A stretch of 64,000 nucleotides of DNA from Bog-159 sp049511415 (GCA_049511415.1 JBEKYC010000022.1:62001-126000), one strand, 5' to 3'. Counted from the stretch's first letter, positions 1 through 9,518 are shown. The notes: generated by a model not told the origin, from the letters alone. Numbers and translations are program-made.

Positions 1-696
1 AAAGCGCTCTGCGCCGAATGTAAGCGCACTGCCCAGGGCACCATTTTCTGCGACGAGCATGCGCCCGCGGCCGCCAACACCGCAGCCAACTTCGCCCGCG
101 ACTTGCGCCAGCAGATTGTAGACGACGCCCAAGCCGCCGCGGCCGGACCCCGGGAAGCCGCCGCCGGGATTCGCGCCCAGGCCGGCCTCGCGCCGGTCAA
201 CAGCGCCACCGGCGATGTTTCTCCCGGTCTCGCCTGCCTGCTCGGCTTCATCCCCGGCGTGGGCGCCATCTACAACGGCCAGTACGCCAAAGGCTTGGTC
301 CATGCCATCGTCTTCGGCCTGCTGGTGTCCATCACCGGTTCCGGCACGGCGGGCGATTTGGAGCCGTTGTTCGGCATCTTGATCGGCGTCTGGGTCATGT
401 ACATGGCGCTGGAGGCCTACCACACCGCCCGCAAGCGCCGCGCCGGCGAGCCGGTGGACGAGTTCTCCAGCATCCTCGATGTGCACGGCCGACGGGGCGG
501 CTTTCCCATCGGCGCTATTACCCTGATCGTGCTGGGCGTGGTGCTGCTGCTCAGCACCATGGATATCATCCAGCTTCACAAACTGTTGCCATACTGGCCG
601 GTCCTGCTGATCCTCACCGGCGCTTACATGCTGTATGTGCGCGTAACCGATGGCGCCCATCCCATCGCCCGGCAGGAGGCCCACCATGAACGCTAA
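1..696 (+). CDS. B-box-like zinc finger membrane protein, 5' end outside window
   Basis: The frame is open from base 1, so the start lies upstream. The first visible residues contain Cys-x2-Cys and a later Cys-x2-His (LCAECK, FCDEH), which resembles a B-box-type zinc-binding knuckle. An Ala-rich linker follows, then hydrophobic segments (FIPGVGAIYNGQYAKGLVHA onwards, then GAITLIVLGVVLLL and a last one near the C-terminus). This suggests a soluble zinc finger tethered to several membrane helices. It overlaps the next small membrane gene by 11 bases and probably shares an operon with it and the DUF4097 gene. The function is unknown; a role in envelope sensing is only inferred from the neighbours. 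Confidence 0.7.
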   Translation, partial: KALCAECKRTAQGTIFCDEHAPAAANTAANFARDLRQQIVDDAQAAAAGPREAAAGIRAQAGLAPVNSATGDVSPGLACLLGFIPGVGAIYNGQYAKGLVHAIVFGLLVSITGSGTAGDLEPLFGILIGVWVMYMALEAYHTARKRRAGEPVDEFSSILDVHGRRGGFPIGAITLIVLGVVLLLSTMDIIQLHKLLPYWPVLLILTGAYMLYVRVTDGAHPIARQEAHHER

Positions 697-907
697 CGAC
701 GCCAACCTGCTGCGCGCCATTCGCTGGCCCATCACGCTCATCACACTGGGAACGCTGTTCGCGATGAACAATTTCACCAACTACGGCTTCAACCAGACCT
801 GGCCCGTGCTCCTGATCGTGTTCGGTTTGCTCAGTCTTTTGGGCCGGACCACCCGCGGCATGCCCGCCGGCGCGCCTCCGGGACCGGCGCCGGGAGGCCC
901 CCGATGA
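686..907 (+). CDS. Small two-helix membrane protein (LiaF/DUF5668-like)
   Basis: This 73-residue protein starts at the ATG at 686, which is preceded by GGAGG at 675-679; an in-frame ATG at 650 lies inside the upstream gene and is less likely. It has two hydrophobic stretches separated by an Asn-rich turn (MNNFTNYGFNQTWPVLLIVF), the pattern of the LiaI/LiaF-type transmembrane region. The tail is Pro/Gly-rich. Its stop overlaps the next start as ATGA, which implies translational coupling. The same helical pattern recurs in the N-terminus of the next gene. The specific role is unknown. Confidence 0.65.
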   Translation: MNANDANLLRAIRWPITLITLGTLFAMNNFTNYGFNQTWPVLLIVFGLLSLLGRTTRGMPAGAPPGPAPGGPR

Positions 908-2280
908 AACGCCGATCCGTCACCGGGCCCATCCTGCTCATCGGGGTTGGCGCTACGTTTCTGATGTACAACCTGCGGCCCGATATCCAGATCTACGACC
1001 TGCTGGCGCAATACTGGCCATTCCTGCTCATCGCCTGGGGTTCCCTGCGCCTGGTGGAAGTGCTGGTCGATTATTTCCGCGGCAGCCTGGGCTATGCTTC
1101 CGGCTTCAGCGGCGGCGAAGTGGTCCTGATCGTCTTCGTCTGCTTCATCGGTTGGGGAGCCTTCGAGGCCCACAGCCACGGCGTCCATTTCCGCCCCGCC
1201 TGGGAAGCCTTCGGCGAGCACTACGACTATAGTGTGGACGATCAGAAGCCGGCCCTCGCGGCCACTCGCGTGGTCTTTGAAAATGCTCGCGGCAACTTGA
1301 AAATCACCGGCGCCGACGTTACCGAAATCAAGATCACCGGACGAAAAACCATCCAAGCCGTCAACCACACCGAGGCCGACCGCGCCAACGCCGGCACCTC
1401 CATGGAAATCCTGTCGCAGGGCGACGCTCTCACGGTCCGCACCAATCAGGATCACAATCCCACCAGCGGCCGCATCTCCGAAGACCTGGAAATCACCGTT
1501 CCCATGCGCATGAGCGTCGAGATTCACGGCGACTACGGCGATTATGAAGTCAGCGAAGTGAACGGCGGCGTGGAAGTGCATGGCGACCGCTCCGACGTGC
1601 GCCTGAATAAAATCGGCGGCAACGCCCGCATCGAGCTGCAGCGCAGCGACCTGGTACGCGCCGCGGATCTCAGCGGCAACCTCGACCTGCAGGGCAAAGG
1701 TTCCGACATCGAACTCGAGAATATCGCCGGCCAGGTCACCATCAACGGCTCCTATTCCGGCAGCCTGGAATTCAAGAACGTCGCCAAACCGCTGCACTTT
1801 GAATCTCCCAATACGGATCTGCGCGTAGCCGCCTTGCCCGGACAGATCACCATGGACCTCGGCGAGTTGACCGCCAATAATCTGGTGGGTCCCGTACATC
1901 TGGTCACCAAATCCAAGGACGTGAAGATCGAGGACTTCACCGAATCGCTGGATCTCGAAACCGATCGCGGCGACATCGAACTGCAGCCCAAGCACCTGCC
2001 CCTGGCCAAGATCGAGGCGCGCTCCCATAGCGGGCAGATCACCCTGGTGCTGCCCGACAAGGCGGCTTTCCAGTTGACCGCCAATACCGACCACGGCGAA
2101 GCCGTCAACGATTTCGGCTCGCCCATTCAGAAGGCGACCGACGGCCACGCCGCCTCGCTCAAGGGCAACGTCGGTCAAGGACCCAGCATTCACCTGATGA
2201 CCGAACGCGGCACCGTGTCCGTGCGCAAGGCCGGATCGGAAAACGAAGACGAAGACAAGCCCGATAAGGCCGAAACCTAA
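904..2280 (+). CDS. DUF4097-type beta-helix protein with N-terminal membrane region
   Basis: The 458-residue protein has membrane segments at about residues 8-25, 35-55 and 75-92. A long repetitive beta region follows (about 115-440), with short motifs such as VEVHGDRSDVRLNKIGG and LDLQGKGSDIELENIAG that are typical of DUF4097/adhesin-like beta-helices. The C-terminus is acidic and Lys-rich. In other bacteria this pairing of LiaF-like helices with DUF4097 belongs to cell-envelope stress modules. Here it is the last gene of a coupled three-gene cluster (ATGA overlap with the previous gene). The strand-repeat fold is clear; the ligand or partner is not. Confidence 0.7.
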   Translation: MKRRSVTGPILLIGVGATFLMYNLRPDIQIYDLLAQYWPFLLIAWGSLRLVEVLVDYFRGSLGYASGFSGGEVVLIVFVCFIGWGAFEAHSHGVHFRPAWEAFGEHYDYSVDDQKPALAATRVVFENARGNLKITGADVTEIKITGRKTIQAVNHTEADRANAGTSMEILSQGDALTVRTNQDHNPTSGRISEDLEITVPMRMSVEIHGDYGDYEVSEVNGGVEVHGDRSDVRLNKIGGNARIELQRSDLVRAADLSGNLDLQGKGSDIELENIAGQVTINGSYSGSLEFKNVAKPLHFESPNTDLRVAALPGQITMDLGELTANNLVGPVHLVTKSKDVKIEDFTESLDLETDRGDIELQPKHLPLAKIEARSHSGQITLVLPDKAAFQLTANTDHGEAVNDFGSPIQKATDGHAASLKGNVGQGPSIHLMTERGTVSVRKAGSENEDEDKPDKAET

Positions 2281-2331
2281 GCGCGCCGTTTCTCTGCTAG
2301 GCTATGGATTCTCCGGGGGGAGGAGCCGGCA

Positions 2332-2715
2332 GTGTACAAAGTCTATGAGCAGGTAACGCAGTCCGGTCTGTATCGTTGCACGACCTGTGGCGTGATGATT
2401 CCGGTTAACAGCGGCGAGAATCTGCCCACCTGTCCGAGCCGTTGCGCCGACGCCATCTGGACCTTCTTCAATGAGAAGTGGCAGGCGCCTCCCGGCCAGA
2501 TCCGGGAAGCCGTAGCGGAGTTCGCTGCGCTGGATCTGCAAGGCGACGCCCACCCCATCCCGGCCGGCGCGCGCCTGACGGACGTCAGCCTGGGCCCGGA
2601 GTGCTCCGATCCGCCAAACGGCAGTGCCAACGTGGCCGCTTTCCGCTGCGATGGCCAGGTCCTATTCAGCAGCGCCGACGAACTCTTCCTGAAGACCGTG
2701 ATCATCAAGCCCTAA
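2332..2715 (+). CDS. Small zinc-ribbon protein of unknown function
   Basis: The 127-residue protein starts at GTG 2332, with a purine-rich GGGGGGAGGAG ribosome-binding site at 2315-2325. The N-terminal 40 residues carry Cys16-x2-Cys19 and Cys34-x3-Cys38, so a zinc ribbon is likely. The remainder shows no family I recognise; it is acidic with no membrane segment. It stands alone, facing the P5C dehydrogenase, with a hairpin repeat between the two. Confidence 0.6.
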   Translation: MYKVYEQVTQSGLYRCTTCGVMIPVNSGENLPTCPSRCADAIWTFFNEKWQAPPGQIREAVAEFAALDLQGDAHPIPAGARLTDVSLGPECSDPPNGSANVAAFRCDGQVLFSSADELFLKTVIIKP

Positions 2716-2720
2716 AGGAG

Positions 2721-2758
2721 GGCGGACTTCAGTCCGCGCGGGGGTTTAGCCCCGCTCC
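2721..2758. repeat. REP-like double-hairpin intergenic element, copy 1
   Basis: Two adjacent palindromes are visible: GCGGACT-TC-AGTCCGC at 2722-2737 and a second with GGGG/CCCC arms around TTTA. The reverse complement of this pair is found with few changes at 59059-59092, which suggests a dispersed element. It sits between convergent genes and could also end transcription. It includes the stop and last codons of the P5C dehydrogenase. Confidence 0.5.
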
Positions 2759-4302
2759 GCAATCGACTTCGCCTGCAGAAACAGCAGCAGATAATCCCGC
2801 CCGCCGCCCTTCGAATCCGTCCCCGACATATTGAATCCGCCGAACGGATGCGCGCCCACCATGGCCCCCGTGCACTTGCGGTTCACATACAAATTACCCA
2901 CAAAGAAATCCCGCCGCGCCCGCGCGATGTGCTCCGGCACGTTCGAAAAAATCGCGCCCGTCAGCCCATACTGCGAATCGTTCGCCAATTCCATGGCATG
3001 CGCGAAATCCCGCGCCTTGGTCACGCCCAGCACCGGACCGAAAATCTCCTCCTGGAAAATGCGCGCCTTCGCGTCGATATCCGCGATCACCGTGGGCGCC
3101 ACGAAGTATCCGTCCGCCGGCGCCGTCACCCCTGTCGGCAACATCCGGCCTTCCCGCTTGCCGACCTCGATGTATTCCAGAATCGTGCGCCGCGCACCCT
3201 CGCTGATCACCGGACCCATGTAGTTCTCGAGTTTCTCCGCCGGCCCCACCTGTATGGTCGAAACCCGCTTCTGCAGTTTTTCCAGAAACGCGTCGTACAC
3301 CTTCGCGTCCACGATCGCACGCGAGCATGCCGAACACTTCTGCCCCTGGTAACCGAAAGCCGAAACCGCCACGGCTTCCACCGCTTTGTCCAGATCGCAA
3401 TCCGCATCCACCACGATGGCGTCCTTGCCGCCCATCTCCGCGATCACCCGCTTGATCCAGATCTGCCCGGGCACAGTCTTGGCCGCCAGCTCATTGATGC
3501 GCAGCCCCACGTCGCGCGATCCCGTAAAGGCCACGAAGCGAGTCTTGGGATGCTGCACGATCACATCGCCCACCGCCGCCCCGCTGCCCGTCAGCAGGCA
3601 GAACGATTTCTGCGGGAATCCGGCTTCGAGCAGCACCTCCGCGAATTTCGCGCCGATGGTGGGCGTCTCGCTCGAAGGTTTGACCACCGCCGTATTGCCC
3701 GCCACCAGCGATGCCACCGTCATCCCCACCATGATGGCCAGCGGAAAGTTCCATGGTGGAATGATGACTCCGACACCCAGCGGCAGATAGTGTATCTCGC
3801 CGTGCTCGCCCGGAAGCTGCACATCGGGCTCTTGCGCGCCGCCCAGCCGCTGCATCTCCCGCGCATAGTATTCGCAGAAATCCACGGCTTCGGAAACATC
3901 CGCTTCCGCTTCCGGCCAGGTCTTGCCGGCTTCGAGCACCAGCCACGCATCGAACTCCAGCTTCCGCCGCCGGATGATGCCTGCCACCGCTAGCAGCATC
4001 CGGATCCGTTCATCGGCCGGCGTCGCGGCCCACGCCGGAAAGAAGGCATAAGCCTGATCCACCGCCCGCCGCGCCAGTTCCGCGTTCGCCCGATGATGCA
4101 CTCCCACCACTTCCTTGGGATTCGATGGGTTCACCGAGCGCAGCAGATCCCCCGTCTTTAGCCGTTCGCCGCCGATCAAAAGTTCGTATTCCTTCCCCAA
4201 CTCGGCCCGCACCTGGGCCAGCGCCTCTTCCATGGCCCGCCGGTTCGCGGGCGCGCTGAAGTCGGTAAAAGCTTCATTCTGAAATGCCGCCAATTTTTCC
4301 AT
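2746..4302 (-). CDS. pruA: L-glutamate gamma-semialdehyde (P5C) dehydrogenase
   Basis: This enzyme oxidises glutamate-5-semialdehyde (from 1-pyrroline-5-carboxylate) to glutamate with NAD in proline catabolism. The 518-residue length fits the monofunctional RocA/PruA type. Visible landmarks are the cofactor-binding stretch NFPLAIMVGMTVASLVAGN, the general-base Glu in IAEMGGKDAIVVD and the catalytic Cys in GYQGQKCSACSR. The C-terminus matches the family closing motif (CTGAMVGAHPFGGFNMSGTDSKGGG). No proline dehydrogenase lies nearby, so the partner enzyme must be encoded elsewhere. The last residues fall inside an intergenic repeat. Confidence 0.92.
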   Translation of the reverse strand: MEKLAAFQNEAFTDFSAPANRRAMEEALAQVRAELGKEYELLIGGERLKTGDLLRSVNPSNPKEVVGVHHRANAELARRAVDQAYAFFPAWAATPADERIRMLLAVAGIIRRRKLEFDAWLVLEAGKTWPEAEADVSEAVDFCEYYAREMQRLGGAQEPDVQLPGEHGEIHYLPLGVGVIIPPWNFPLAIMVGMTVASLVAGNTAVVKPSSETPTIGAKFAEVLLEAGFPQKSFCLLTGSGAAVGDVIVQHPKTRFVAFTGSRDVGLRINELAAKTVPGQIWIKRVIAEMGGKDAIVVDADCDLDKAVEAVAVSAFGYQGQKCSACSRAIVDAKVYDAFLEKLQKRVSTIQVGPAEKLENYMGPVISEGARRTILEYIEVGKREGRMLPTGVTAPADGYFVAPTVIADIDAKARIFQEEIFGPVLGVTKARDFAHAMELANDSQYGLTGAIFSNVPEHIARARRDFFVGNLYVNRKCTGAMVGAHPFGGFNMSGTDSKGGGRDYLLLFLQAKSIAERG

Positions 4303-4357
4303 AAACTTCTATGTTACCGAAGCCGCCGGGCTGGTTTCAGCGTATACTTTCAATTCG

Positions 4358-5125
4358 ATGGGATCCCGATGGTTCGCGCTGGCGCTCTGCGCCATTCCCG
4401 CGCTCGCGGCGAATATATGTGACGGCCTGCCCGCCAGTCCCCCCAAGGACGCGGAATATGCCGACCTCTTCCCTGCCGCCGCCCGCCCCGCAGCTTTTGG
4501 CGTGTCCGTAAAACCCGGCGGACCCGCATTCCGCATCACCGTCCTTCCCGCCCCAGCCGATAGCTTCGCCAACGGCCGCGACGAAATGGGCCACGCCGGT
4601 GACATTGAGGTGGCCTCCTGCCAGAGCGGAAAGCGCCTGCCGCTTTTGCCCTTCATGGCTTCCCAGCCGCTGAATTTCGGTCCCACGTTCCATGCTGCCG
4701 ACATCAATTTCGAAGGATATCTCGATTTTTATCTCCTCACCGAGTATGCCGCCGGCTGGATGCGCAAGTCGTATTGGGTTTACGATCCGGCTGCCGGGCT
4801 GTTCGTGCAGAACGAGTTGACCCGCGAGTTAGGCGCCAATTGTCTAGGCGAACAGTGGCACGGCGCCTGCCACGCGGATATCGAATTCGATCCCGAAAAG
4901 CGCGAAATCGGCGCCTATTACTTGAAAGGCTGCCCTGGGGACACTAAAGAAGGGGACCGTTACCGCATCGCGAACAATCGCCTGGTCATCGTCCACAAAG
5001 AGGAAGTCACTGAACGCGGCCAGGCTATTATGCCGCTTCGGCCGCGAGCAAGCATGAAACGGCGCAGCAGCGCATTGAGCGCGTCGCAATGTCCACGGAC
5101 GCCCATGCTGAGGATTTTCCGGTGA
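4358..5125 (+). CDS. Secreted hypothetical protein with chimeric C-terminal tail
   Basis: The protein has a short signal peptide (MGSRWFALALCAIPALAA) and an exported body rich in aromatic and acidic residues, with the run FEGYLDFYLLTEYAAGW. I recognise no family. From about residue 219 the sequence turns low-complexity and basic (PLRPRASMKRRSS). That stretch overlaps, in another frame, a clear fragment of a VWFA-family protein. The natural 3' end was therefore probably lost when the fragment was joined here. The start at 4358 follows a compact, unremarkable leader. Confidence 0.5.
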   Translation: MGSRWFALALCAIPALAANICDGLPASPPKDAEYADLFPAAARPAAFGVSVKPGGPAFRITVLPAPADSFANGRDEMGHAGDIEVASCQSGKRLPLLPFMASQPLNFGPTFHAADINFEGYLDFYLLTEYAAGWMRKSYWVYDPAAGLFVQNELTRELGANCLGEQWHGACHADIEFDPEKREIGAYYLKGCPGDTKEGDRYRIANNRLVIVHKEEVTERGQAIMPLRPRASMKRRSSALSASQCPRTPMLRIFR

Positions 5126-5475
5126 CTCTGCGCGTGCAGCAGGATGGACTGAATGGCAGCGCGCCGACCCTGCACGCTACGATTGCGGTGGACGCAGCCG
5201 GCCTCCAGTTTCTCAAGAAGGAGGACCGTTGGGTCCAACAGCTCACGTTCCTGACCGTACTCGAAAATGCGACGGGCGCTTTCGTCGCTGCGAAGCAGGC
5301 CGTTATGGACTTGGCCCTAACACCCGAGCGCCTTGCCCAGATGCGAGAAGAAGGCATCCGGGTCACCGCGTCCTTTTCCGCGCCGCAACGGGGTCCCTAC
5401 CGTGTACGGGAGGTAGTACGCGAGGTGGTGAAGGATGGCATCTGGGCCTCAACTGCACCCGTCGAGGTCCGTTAG
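5014..5475 (+). pseudogene. C-terminal remnant of a VWFA-related protein
   Basis: Reading the frame just after the TGA at 5011 gives TRPGYYAASAASKHETAQQR, followed by a beta-rich region ending in KQAVMDLALTPERLAQ and RVREVVREVVKDG. This is the pattern of the C-terminal part of acidobacterial VWFA-related proteins, beginning at the characteristic Gly-Tyr-Tyr element. The signal peptide and the von Willebrand A domain that should precede it are absent. An ATG at 5089 could still start a 128-residue product, but the ORF looks like a decapitated gene. It overlaps the 3' end of the upstream hypothetical gene in a different frame. Confidence 0.65.
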
Positions 5476-5485
5476 TGGCCGTTGA

Positions 5486-8400
5486 TCAGAACACCAGCTT
5501 GAGACCGATCTGAATCTGCCGCGACGTGGTCGCAGTCGTCGTGATCAGTCCGGCCGAGGGGCTGATGGCGGTCCCGGAAAACACGATGGCATTCGGCGTC
5601 CCCAGATTGGTGTGATTCAAAACGTTGAAGAACTCGGGCCGGATCTGCAGATTCATCCTCTCCGCAATCGCGACGTTTTTCACCAGTGACACGTCCACGG
5701 ATGCCAGCCCCGGTCCGTTGTAGACGCCCCGGCCCAAATCCCCATAGGTTCCGGCCGGCGGCAGAACAAAAGCACCGGGATTGAACCACTCGTTCGCGCT
5801 GCCTACAATCACCGGACCGCTGAAGGCGGGGTTGAGCGAAGGACGGTCGGGGTTACGCGTGTCGCCATCGCCCGAACGATTGGCGCCGATCTGGGGTGTA
5901 AACGGAAAACCGCTGAGCAGAGCCACGATGGTATTGATCTGCCAGCCACCCAGCCAGCGCCGCGCGGCCCAGAAAGGTAGGGAATAGGTGGCGGAAATGC
6001 TGGCCTGGCTGGCCACGTTCAATGCCGACGGTCCCCAATCGAGCCCCAGGTCATTGCGGTTCAGGATCATCTGCGCCTGATTATTGGCCTGCGCGCCCGT
6101 CAGCCCCGAGTTCATATCCAGGTTCTTCGACCAGGTGTAGTTGGCGCGGAATTGCAGGCCCCGGCTGAAGCGATGGCTCACGTCCGCTTGCAGCGCGTTG
6201 TAGCTGCTATTTCCCTCCGTGTACCAGAAAAAGCCCGCCCCCAGGTACGGATTCGGCCGCGTGCCCACGGGAATGTATTGCGCGCCTTGCGGGACCACTG
6301 AGGTGGCTGTGCCATTGCCGCCGGCTTTGCATCCCGCGGCATTCGCGCAGATCTCGGCCGGAATGCTGTTCGGGTCCACGCTCAGCAGGCCGTGATATCC
6401 GGACGATCCCACATACGACAGCCGCAGAACCGTGTTGCGCGCCAACTGCTGTTCCAGCGTCAGACGCCATTCCTCCACCGTCGGCGTTTTGGCGTTTGGC
6501 TGCACGCCCTGCGGCGCATACGTGGTGCAGGGCGTGGGGACGCCGGGACCACAAGAGGGCGCGGGCGCCACGCCCCGCTCAATGGGCAGGAGCGACGGCA
6601 GCGAAACACCCGCGAACGAGAGCGCGCCGTTCGCGGGCGGCAGGGAGTTCAATAGAAATGCGAGATCGTCGATTAGTGAATAGTATGTGCCGAAACCGGC
6701 GCGTATGGCGGTGCGGCCCGTGCCGAAAACGTCCCATCCCAAGCCGATGCGCGGGCCGAAAAGCCACTTGGCGTTGTTCGCGGTAAACGCGGAACCCCCG
6801 ATTCTGGGTGCTGTATCCAGCACCCCCTCCCCATTCGTGATGTAATTTGCGGCCCGGCCCGCCTCTTCGTTCCAACCCGAAGTGAACTCGTGCCGGATGC
6901 CCACCTCCAGCGTCAGCCGCGGCGACAGTTTCATGGTGTCGGTGAAGTACCACGCCCCCAAAGAGCTTCGCCAACCCAGCTCGGACGGGCTCGGCACCAC
7001 TTGAAACGTAGTGACTTTGCCCTGCAGAAATGTTGTCAGGCTGGCGAAACTGGCCTGACCCAATTGCCGCGACGCGCTGTCCTCGTTGTCCCGCAGCCGC
7101 TCGAACCATACGCCGGCGCTGATCTGGTGGATGCCTTTGACGATCTGCACGCTGTCGGACCAGGTGAACAGATTGCGGCGGTTCCATACGCCGGCGGCAT
7201 TGTTCGGCCCCGCCGACGTGATGGATCCCGAGCCGGTGGTGGTGACACCGCCGCCGATCACGATACCGCCCGGGCCGAGGCCGCTGACGAAGGAGTCGCT
7301 GGATGGAAATTCCGTCAGCGAAACCGGACTCAGATTAAATCCCGCGCGCGAGAATCCGGTGTCGAACGTGTTCAGGAATCCCGGCGAAAAAATGTGCGTC
7401 TCCTGCGCGCTGGCGACCTGCGCGCGCAACGATTCATAAGATGCGAACAGCGGATCGGTCAGCGGGATCAGCGTAACGCCGTCGTCGATGGTGTAGGCCC
7501 CCGATAACGAGTCGCGGCTGCCGATGTTGTAATCGGCGCGCGTGGCGCCGAAATCCTCGCGCACGGATTGGCGGGGATTGCTGTAATCGAACGCGGTCCC
7601 CGTCGGCAGGCCGCCCACCAGCCGCTCCGCGCCATTGGGCGCCGGCCACAGCGACATGTAGGGCAGCATCGCCGAATTCAGATTCGTCACCGGCTTATAG
7701 ACTCCCGAAGTGTTCGGCAGCAGTCCTTGGCGGGCCTCCGCGTCCGGCACCAGCGCCACATTGCTCACCGCCAGCGCCTGCCGGAAGCCTTCATAATTTC
7801 CAAACAGAAACAGCTTGTTTTTGCGCAGCGGCCCGCCCAGCGATCCGCCGAACTGGTTTCTGCGGAACGGCGGCACGCTGGCCTGGTCGAAGAAATTACG
7901 CGCATCCATCGCGCTGTTCCGCAGAAACTCGAACACCGTGCCGTGCAGTTGATTGCCGCCGGATTGCGTCGCCACGCTGACCTGCGCGCCGGCGCGCTTG
8001 CCATATGCCGCGTCGTACGTGTCCGTCAGGACATTGAACTCGCGGATGCCGTCGATACCCAGCAATTCGCCGCTCACCCCGCCCGGAGTTATGGCGAGCT
8101 GGCTGCTGCCCGTATACTCGATTCCGTTCAACAGAAACAGATTGTCGGCCGTGCGCCGCCCGTCCACCGAGAAGGTATTGCCATTGCTGGTGCTGGTCTC
8201 CGCGCTTTTCATGGCGCTGTAGTTGATCGCGCCAGGGTTTAGCGTGATCAGGTTGTCGAAACTGCGCCCGTTGAGCGGCAGCTCCTGCAACTCGCGGTTG
8301 CTCACCACGCCGGCAATGGACGCGGTCGTCGTGTTGACCAGCGCCACCGGCTCCGACACCGTCACCTGCTGCGTCAGATCTCCGACCTGCAGCCGGAGAT

Positions 8401-8704
8401 TGACTACCGCCTCCTGGCCGATGCGCAGTACGATCCCGGTGCGGATGGCGGCCTTGAAACCGGCCTTCTCGGCTTGTACCTGGTACGCGCCAAGGGGTAG
8501 CGCCAGTACGCCGTAACTGCCCGCCGCGTCGCTGGTCGCGGTACGCGATGCCGAGGTTTCCAGATTCTTGACCGTAACCGCCGCCCCGCTCACGGGTCTT
8601 CCCGAAGAATCCTCAATCGCGCCGGTAATGGAAGCGCCTACCTGGGCCAACGCGGGTATGGCCGGGAGGGTTGCCAGACAGATCAGAACAGTAAGTTGTC
8701 GCAA
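5486..8704 (-). CDS. TonB-dependent receptor with CarboxypepD_reg domain (Oar-like)
   Basis: This 1072-residue outer-membrane protein has a signal peptide (MRQLTVLICLATLPAIPALAQ). A carboxypeptidase regulatory-like Ig-type domain follows (about 25-110, GRPVSGAAVTVKNLETSASR), then a plug domain with LPLNGRSFDNLITLNPG, then a long beta-barrel ending in a terminal Phe (QIQIGLKLVF). This architecture is expanded in Acidobacteria and is thought to import oligosaccharides or peptides through TonB. The stop lies only 10 bases from the convergent VWFA remnant. No SusD-like or regulatory gene is adjacent, so the substrate cannot be inferred. Confidence 0.9.
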   Translation of the reverse strand: MRQLTVLICLATLPAIPALAQVGASITGAIEDSSGRPVSGAAVTVKNLETSASRTATSDAAGSYGVLALPLGAYQVQAEKAGFKAAIRTGIVLRIGQEAVVNLRLQVGDLTQQVTVSEPVALVNTTTASIAGVVSNRELQELPLNGRSFDNLITLNPGAINYSAMKSAETSTSNGNTFSVDGRRTADNLFLLNGIEYTGSSQLAITPGGVSGELLGIDGIREFNVLTDTYDAAYGKRAGAQVSVATQSGGNQLHGTVFEFLRNSAMDARNFFDQASVPPFRRNQFGGSLGGPLRKNKLFLFGNYEGFRQALAVSNVALVPDAEARQGLLPNTSGVYKPVTNLNSAMLPYMSLWPAPNGAERLVGGLPTGTAFDYSNPRQSVREDFGATRADYNIGSRDSLSGAYTIDDGVTLIPLTDPLFASYESLRAQVASAQETHIFSPGFLNTFDTGFSRAGFNLSPVSLTEFPSSDSFVSGLGPGGIVIGGGVTTTGSGSITSAGPNNAAGVWNRRNLFTWSDSVQIVKGIHQISAGVWFERLRDNEDSASRQLGQASFASLTTFLQGKVTTFQVVPSPSELGWRSSLGAWYFTDTMKLSPRLTLEVGIRHEFTSGWNEEAGRAANYITNGEGVLDTAPRIGGSAFTANNAKWLFGPRIGLGWDVFGTGRTAIRAGFGTYYSLIDDLAFLLNSLPPANGALSFAGVSLPSLLPIERGVAPAPSCGPGVPTPCTTYAPQGVQPNAKTPTVEEWRLTLEQQLARNTVLRLSYVGSSGYHGLLSVDPNSIPAEICANAAGCKAGGNGTATSVVPQGAQYIPVGTRPNPYLGAGFFWYTEGNSSYNALQADVSHRFSRGLQFRANYTWSKNLDMNSGLTGAQANNQAQMILNRNDLGLDWGPSALNVASQASISATYSLPFWAARRWLGGWQINTIVALLSGFPFTPQIGANRSGDGDTRNPDRPSLNPAFSGPVIVGSANEWFNPGAFVLPPAGTYGDLGRGVYNGPGLASVDVSLVKNVAIAERMNLQIRPEFFNVLNHTNLGTPNAIVFSGTAISPSAGLITTTATTSRQIQIGLKLVF

Positions 8705-8768
8705 TGACCCATTTTGGCGCGAACCGGGAGCAATTGCCAGCGCCCCCGGTTATCCTCCCACACTGACG

Positions 8769-9518
8769 TCAATTTGCTGGAGATAGCACCCACGCGCCCC
8801 ACAGCGGGCCGTCCGGTGAAACGCCGCCCCACATCATGAAGCGGTTATTGGTCGCGTCCATCCCCGCGCCGTTCCACCGTGCGCTAGGGACCGGCTTATA
8901 AGTCCCTGTGGGGCTCAGCTTTGTCCACGAGGGCGTTCCACCGATTCCATTCGCGTTCGCGAGCACCCACGAGTCTCCGAGGTAGGACCCGTCTGCGGCA
9001 AAGCCACCGGAAACAGTCATCGCGTTGCTACCGGGATTGTAAGCGGCAGCGGCGGCGCCCCTCGGTGATGGCGATCCAGGCGCGCCTTCGGCTATCAGAT
9101 TCGTCCAGACCGCTGTCCTATCTCCGCCGAATACGGTCATCACATTATGGGTGGGGTCGTAAACCGCGTTGGCGGCTTCGTTGGGTGGGCTTCCGCCAGA
9201 CGGCGAGAGCTGCGTCCAGCTTGGTGCGCCACCCAAGCCATTGGCGTTGCTCAGCACCCACACATCGGTGTAGCCGCCGCAATAGCCTCCTCCGTTTTGG
9301 CCGCCCCAGATGATCATCGTGTTCGTGTTGGGATCGTAGACCGCCTGGTGGCTTTGCCGTGGGGCTGGCGGGCCTCCGGTTGGCGAGAGTTGGCTCCACG
9401 TGGGCGTTCCGCCTTGGCCATTGGCATAGCTCAGCAGCCATACAGAGTTCGACACGGGAAGACAACCGCCTTCGCACCCTCCAAAAACAATCATGATGCT
9501 GTTCACCGAGTCGTACAC
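8769..9518 (-). CDS. Kelch-repeat protein, 5' end probably lost
   Basis: The ORF consists of kelch-type beta-propeller blades with repeated units such as AVYDPNTNTMIIWGG and WVLSNANGLGGAPSWTQLSP. The annotated start is a GTG (9518) inside the first visible blade. The same frame stays open upstream to 9623 and encodes blade-like residues (SPLAHQSAVYD) but offers no conventional start and no signal peptide. The gene therefore looks truncated at its 5' side, although an unusual start cannot be excluded. It lies between the TonB receptor and another repeat protein with lesions. Confidence 0.5.
   Translation of the reverse strand: MYDSVNSIMIVFGGCEGGCLPVSNSVWLLSYANGQGGTPTWSQLSPTGGPPAPRQSHQAVYDPNTNTMIIWGGQNGGGYCGGYTDVWVLSNANGLGGAPSWTQLSPSGGSPPNEAANAVYDPTHNVMTVFGGDRTAVWTNLIAEGAPGSPSPRGAAAAAYNPGSNAMTVSGGFAADGSYLGDSWVLANANGIGGTPSWTKLSPTGTYKPVPSARWNGAGMDATNNRFMMWGGVSPDGPLWGAWVLSPAN

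Noticed and set aside
781..2193. Long open frame on the minus strand opposite the DUF4097 gene (470 codons)
   Set aside because: It mirrors a well-supported gene, has no signal or motif and is explained by GC-rich third positions. The same applies to frames at 31806-33449, 34093-35679, 36222-37595, 57724-59058 and 62882-63988.
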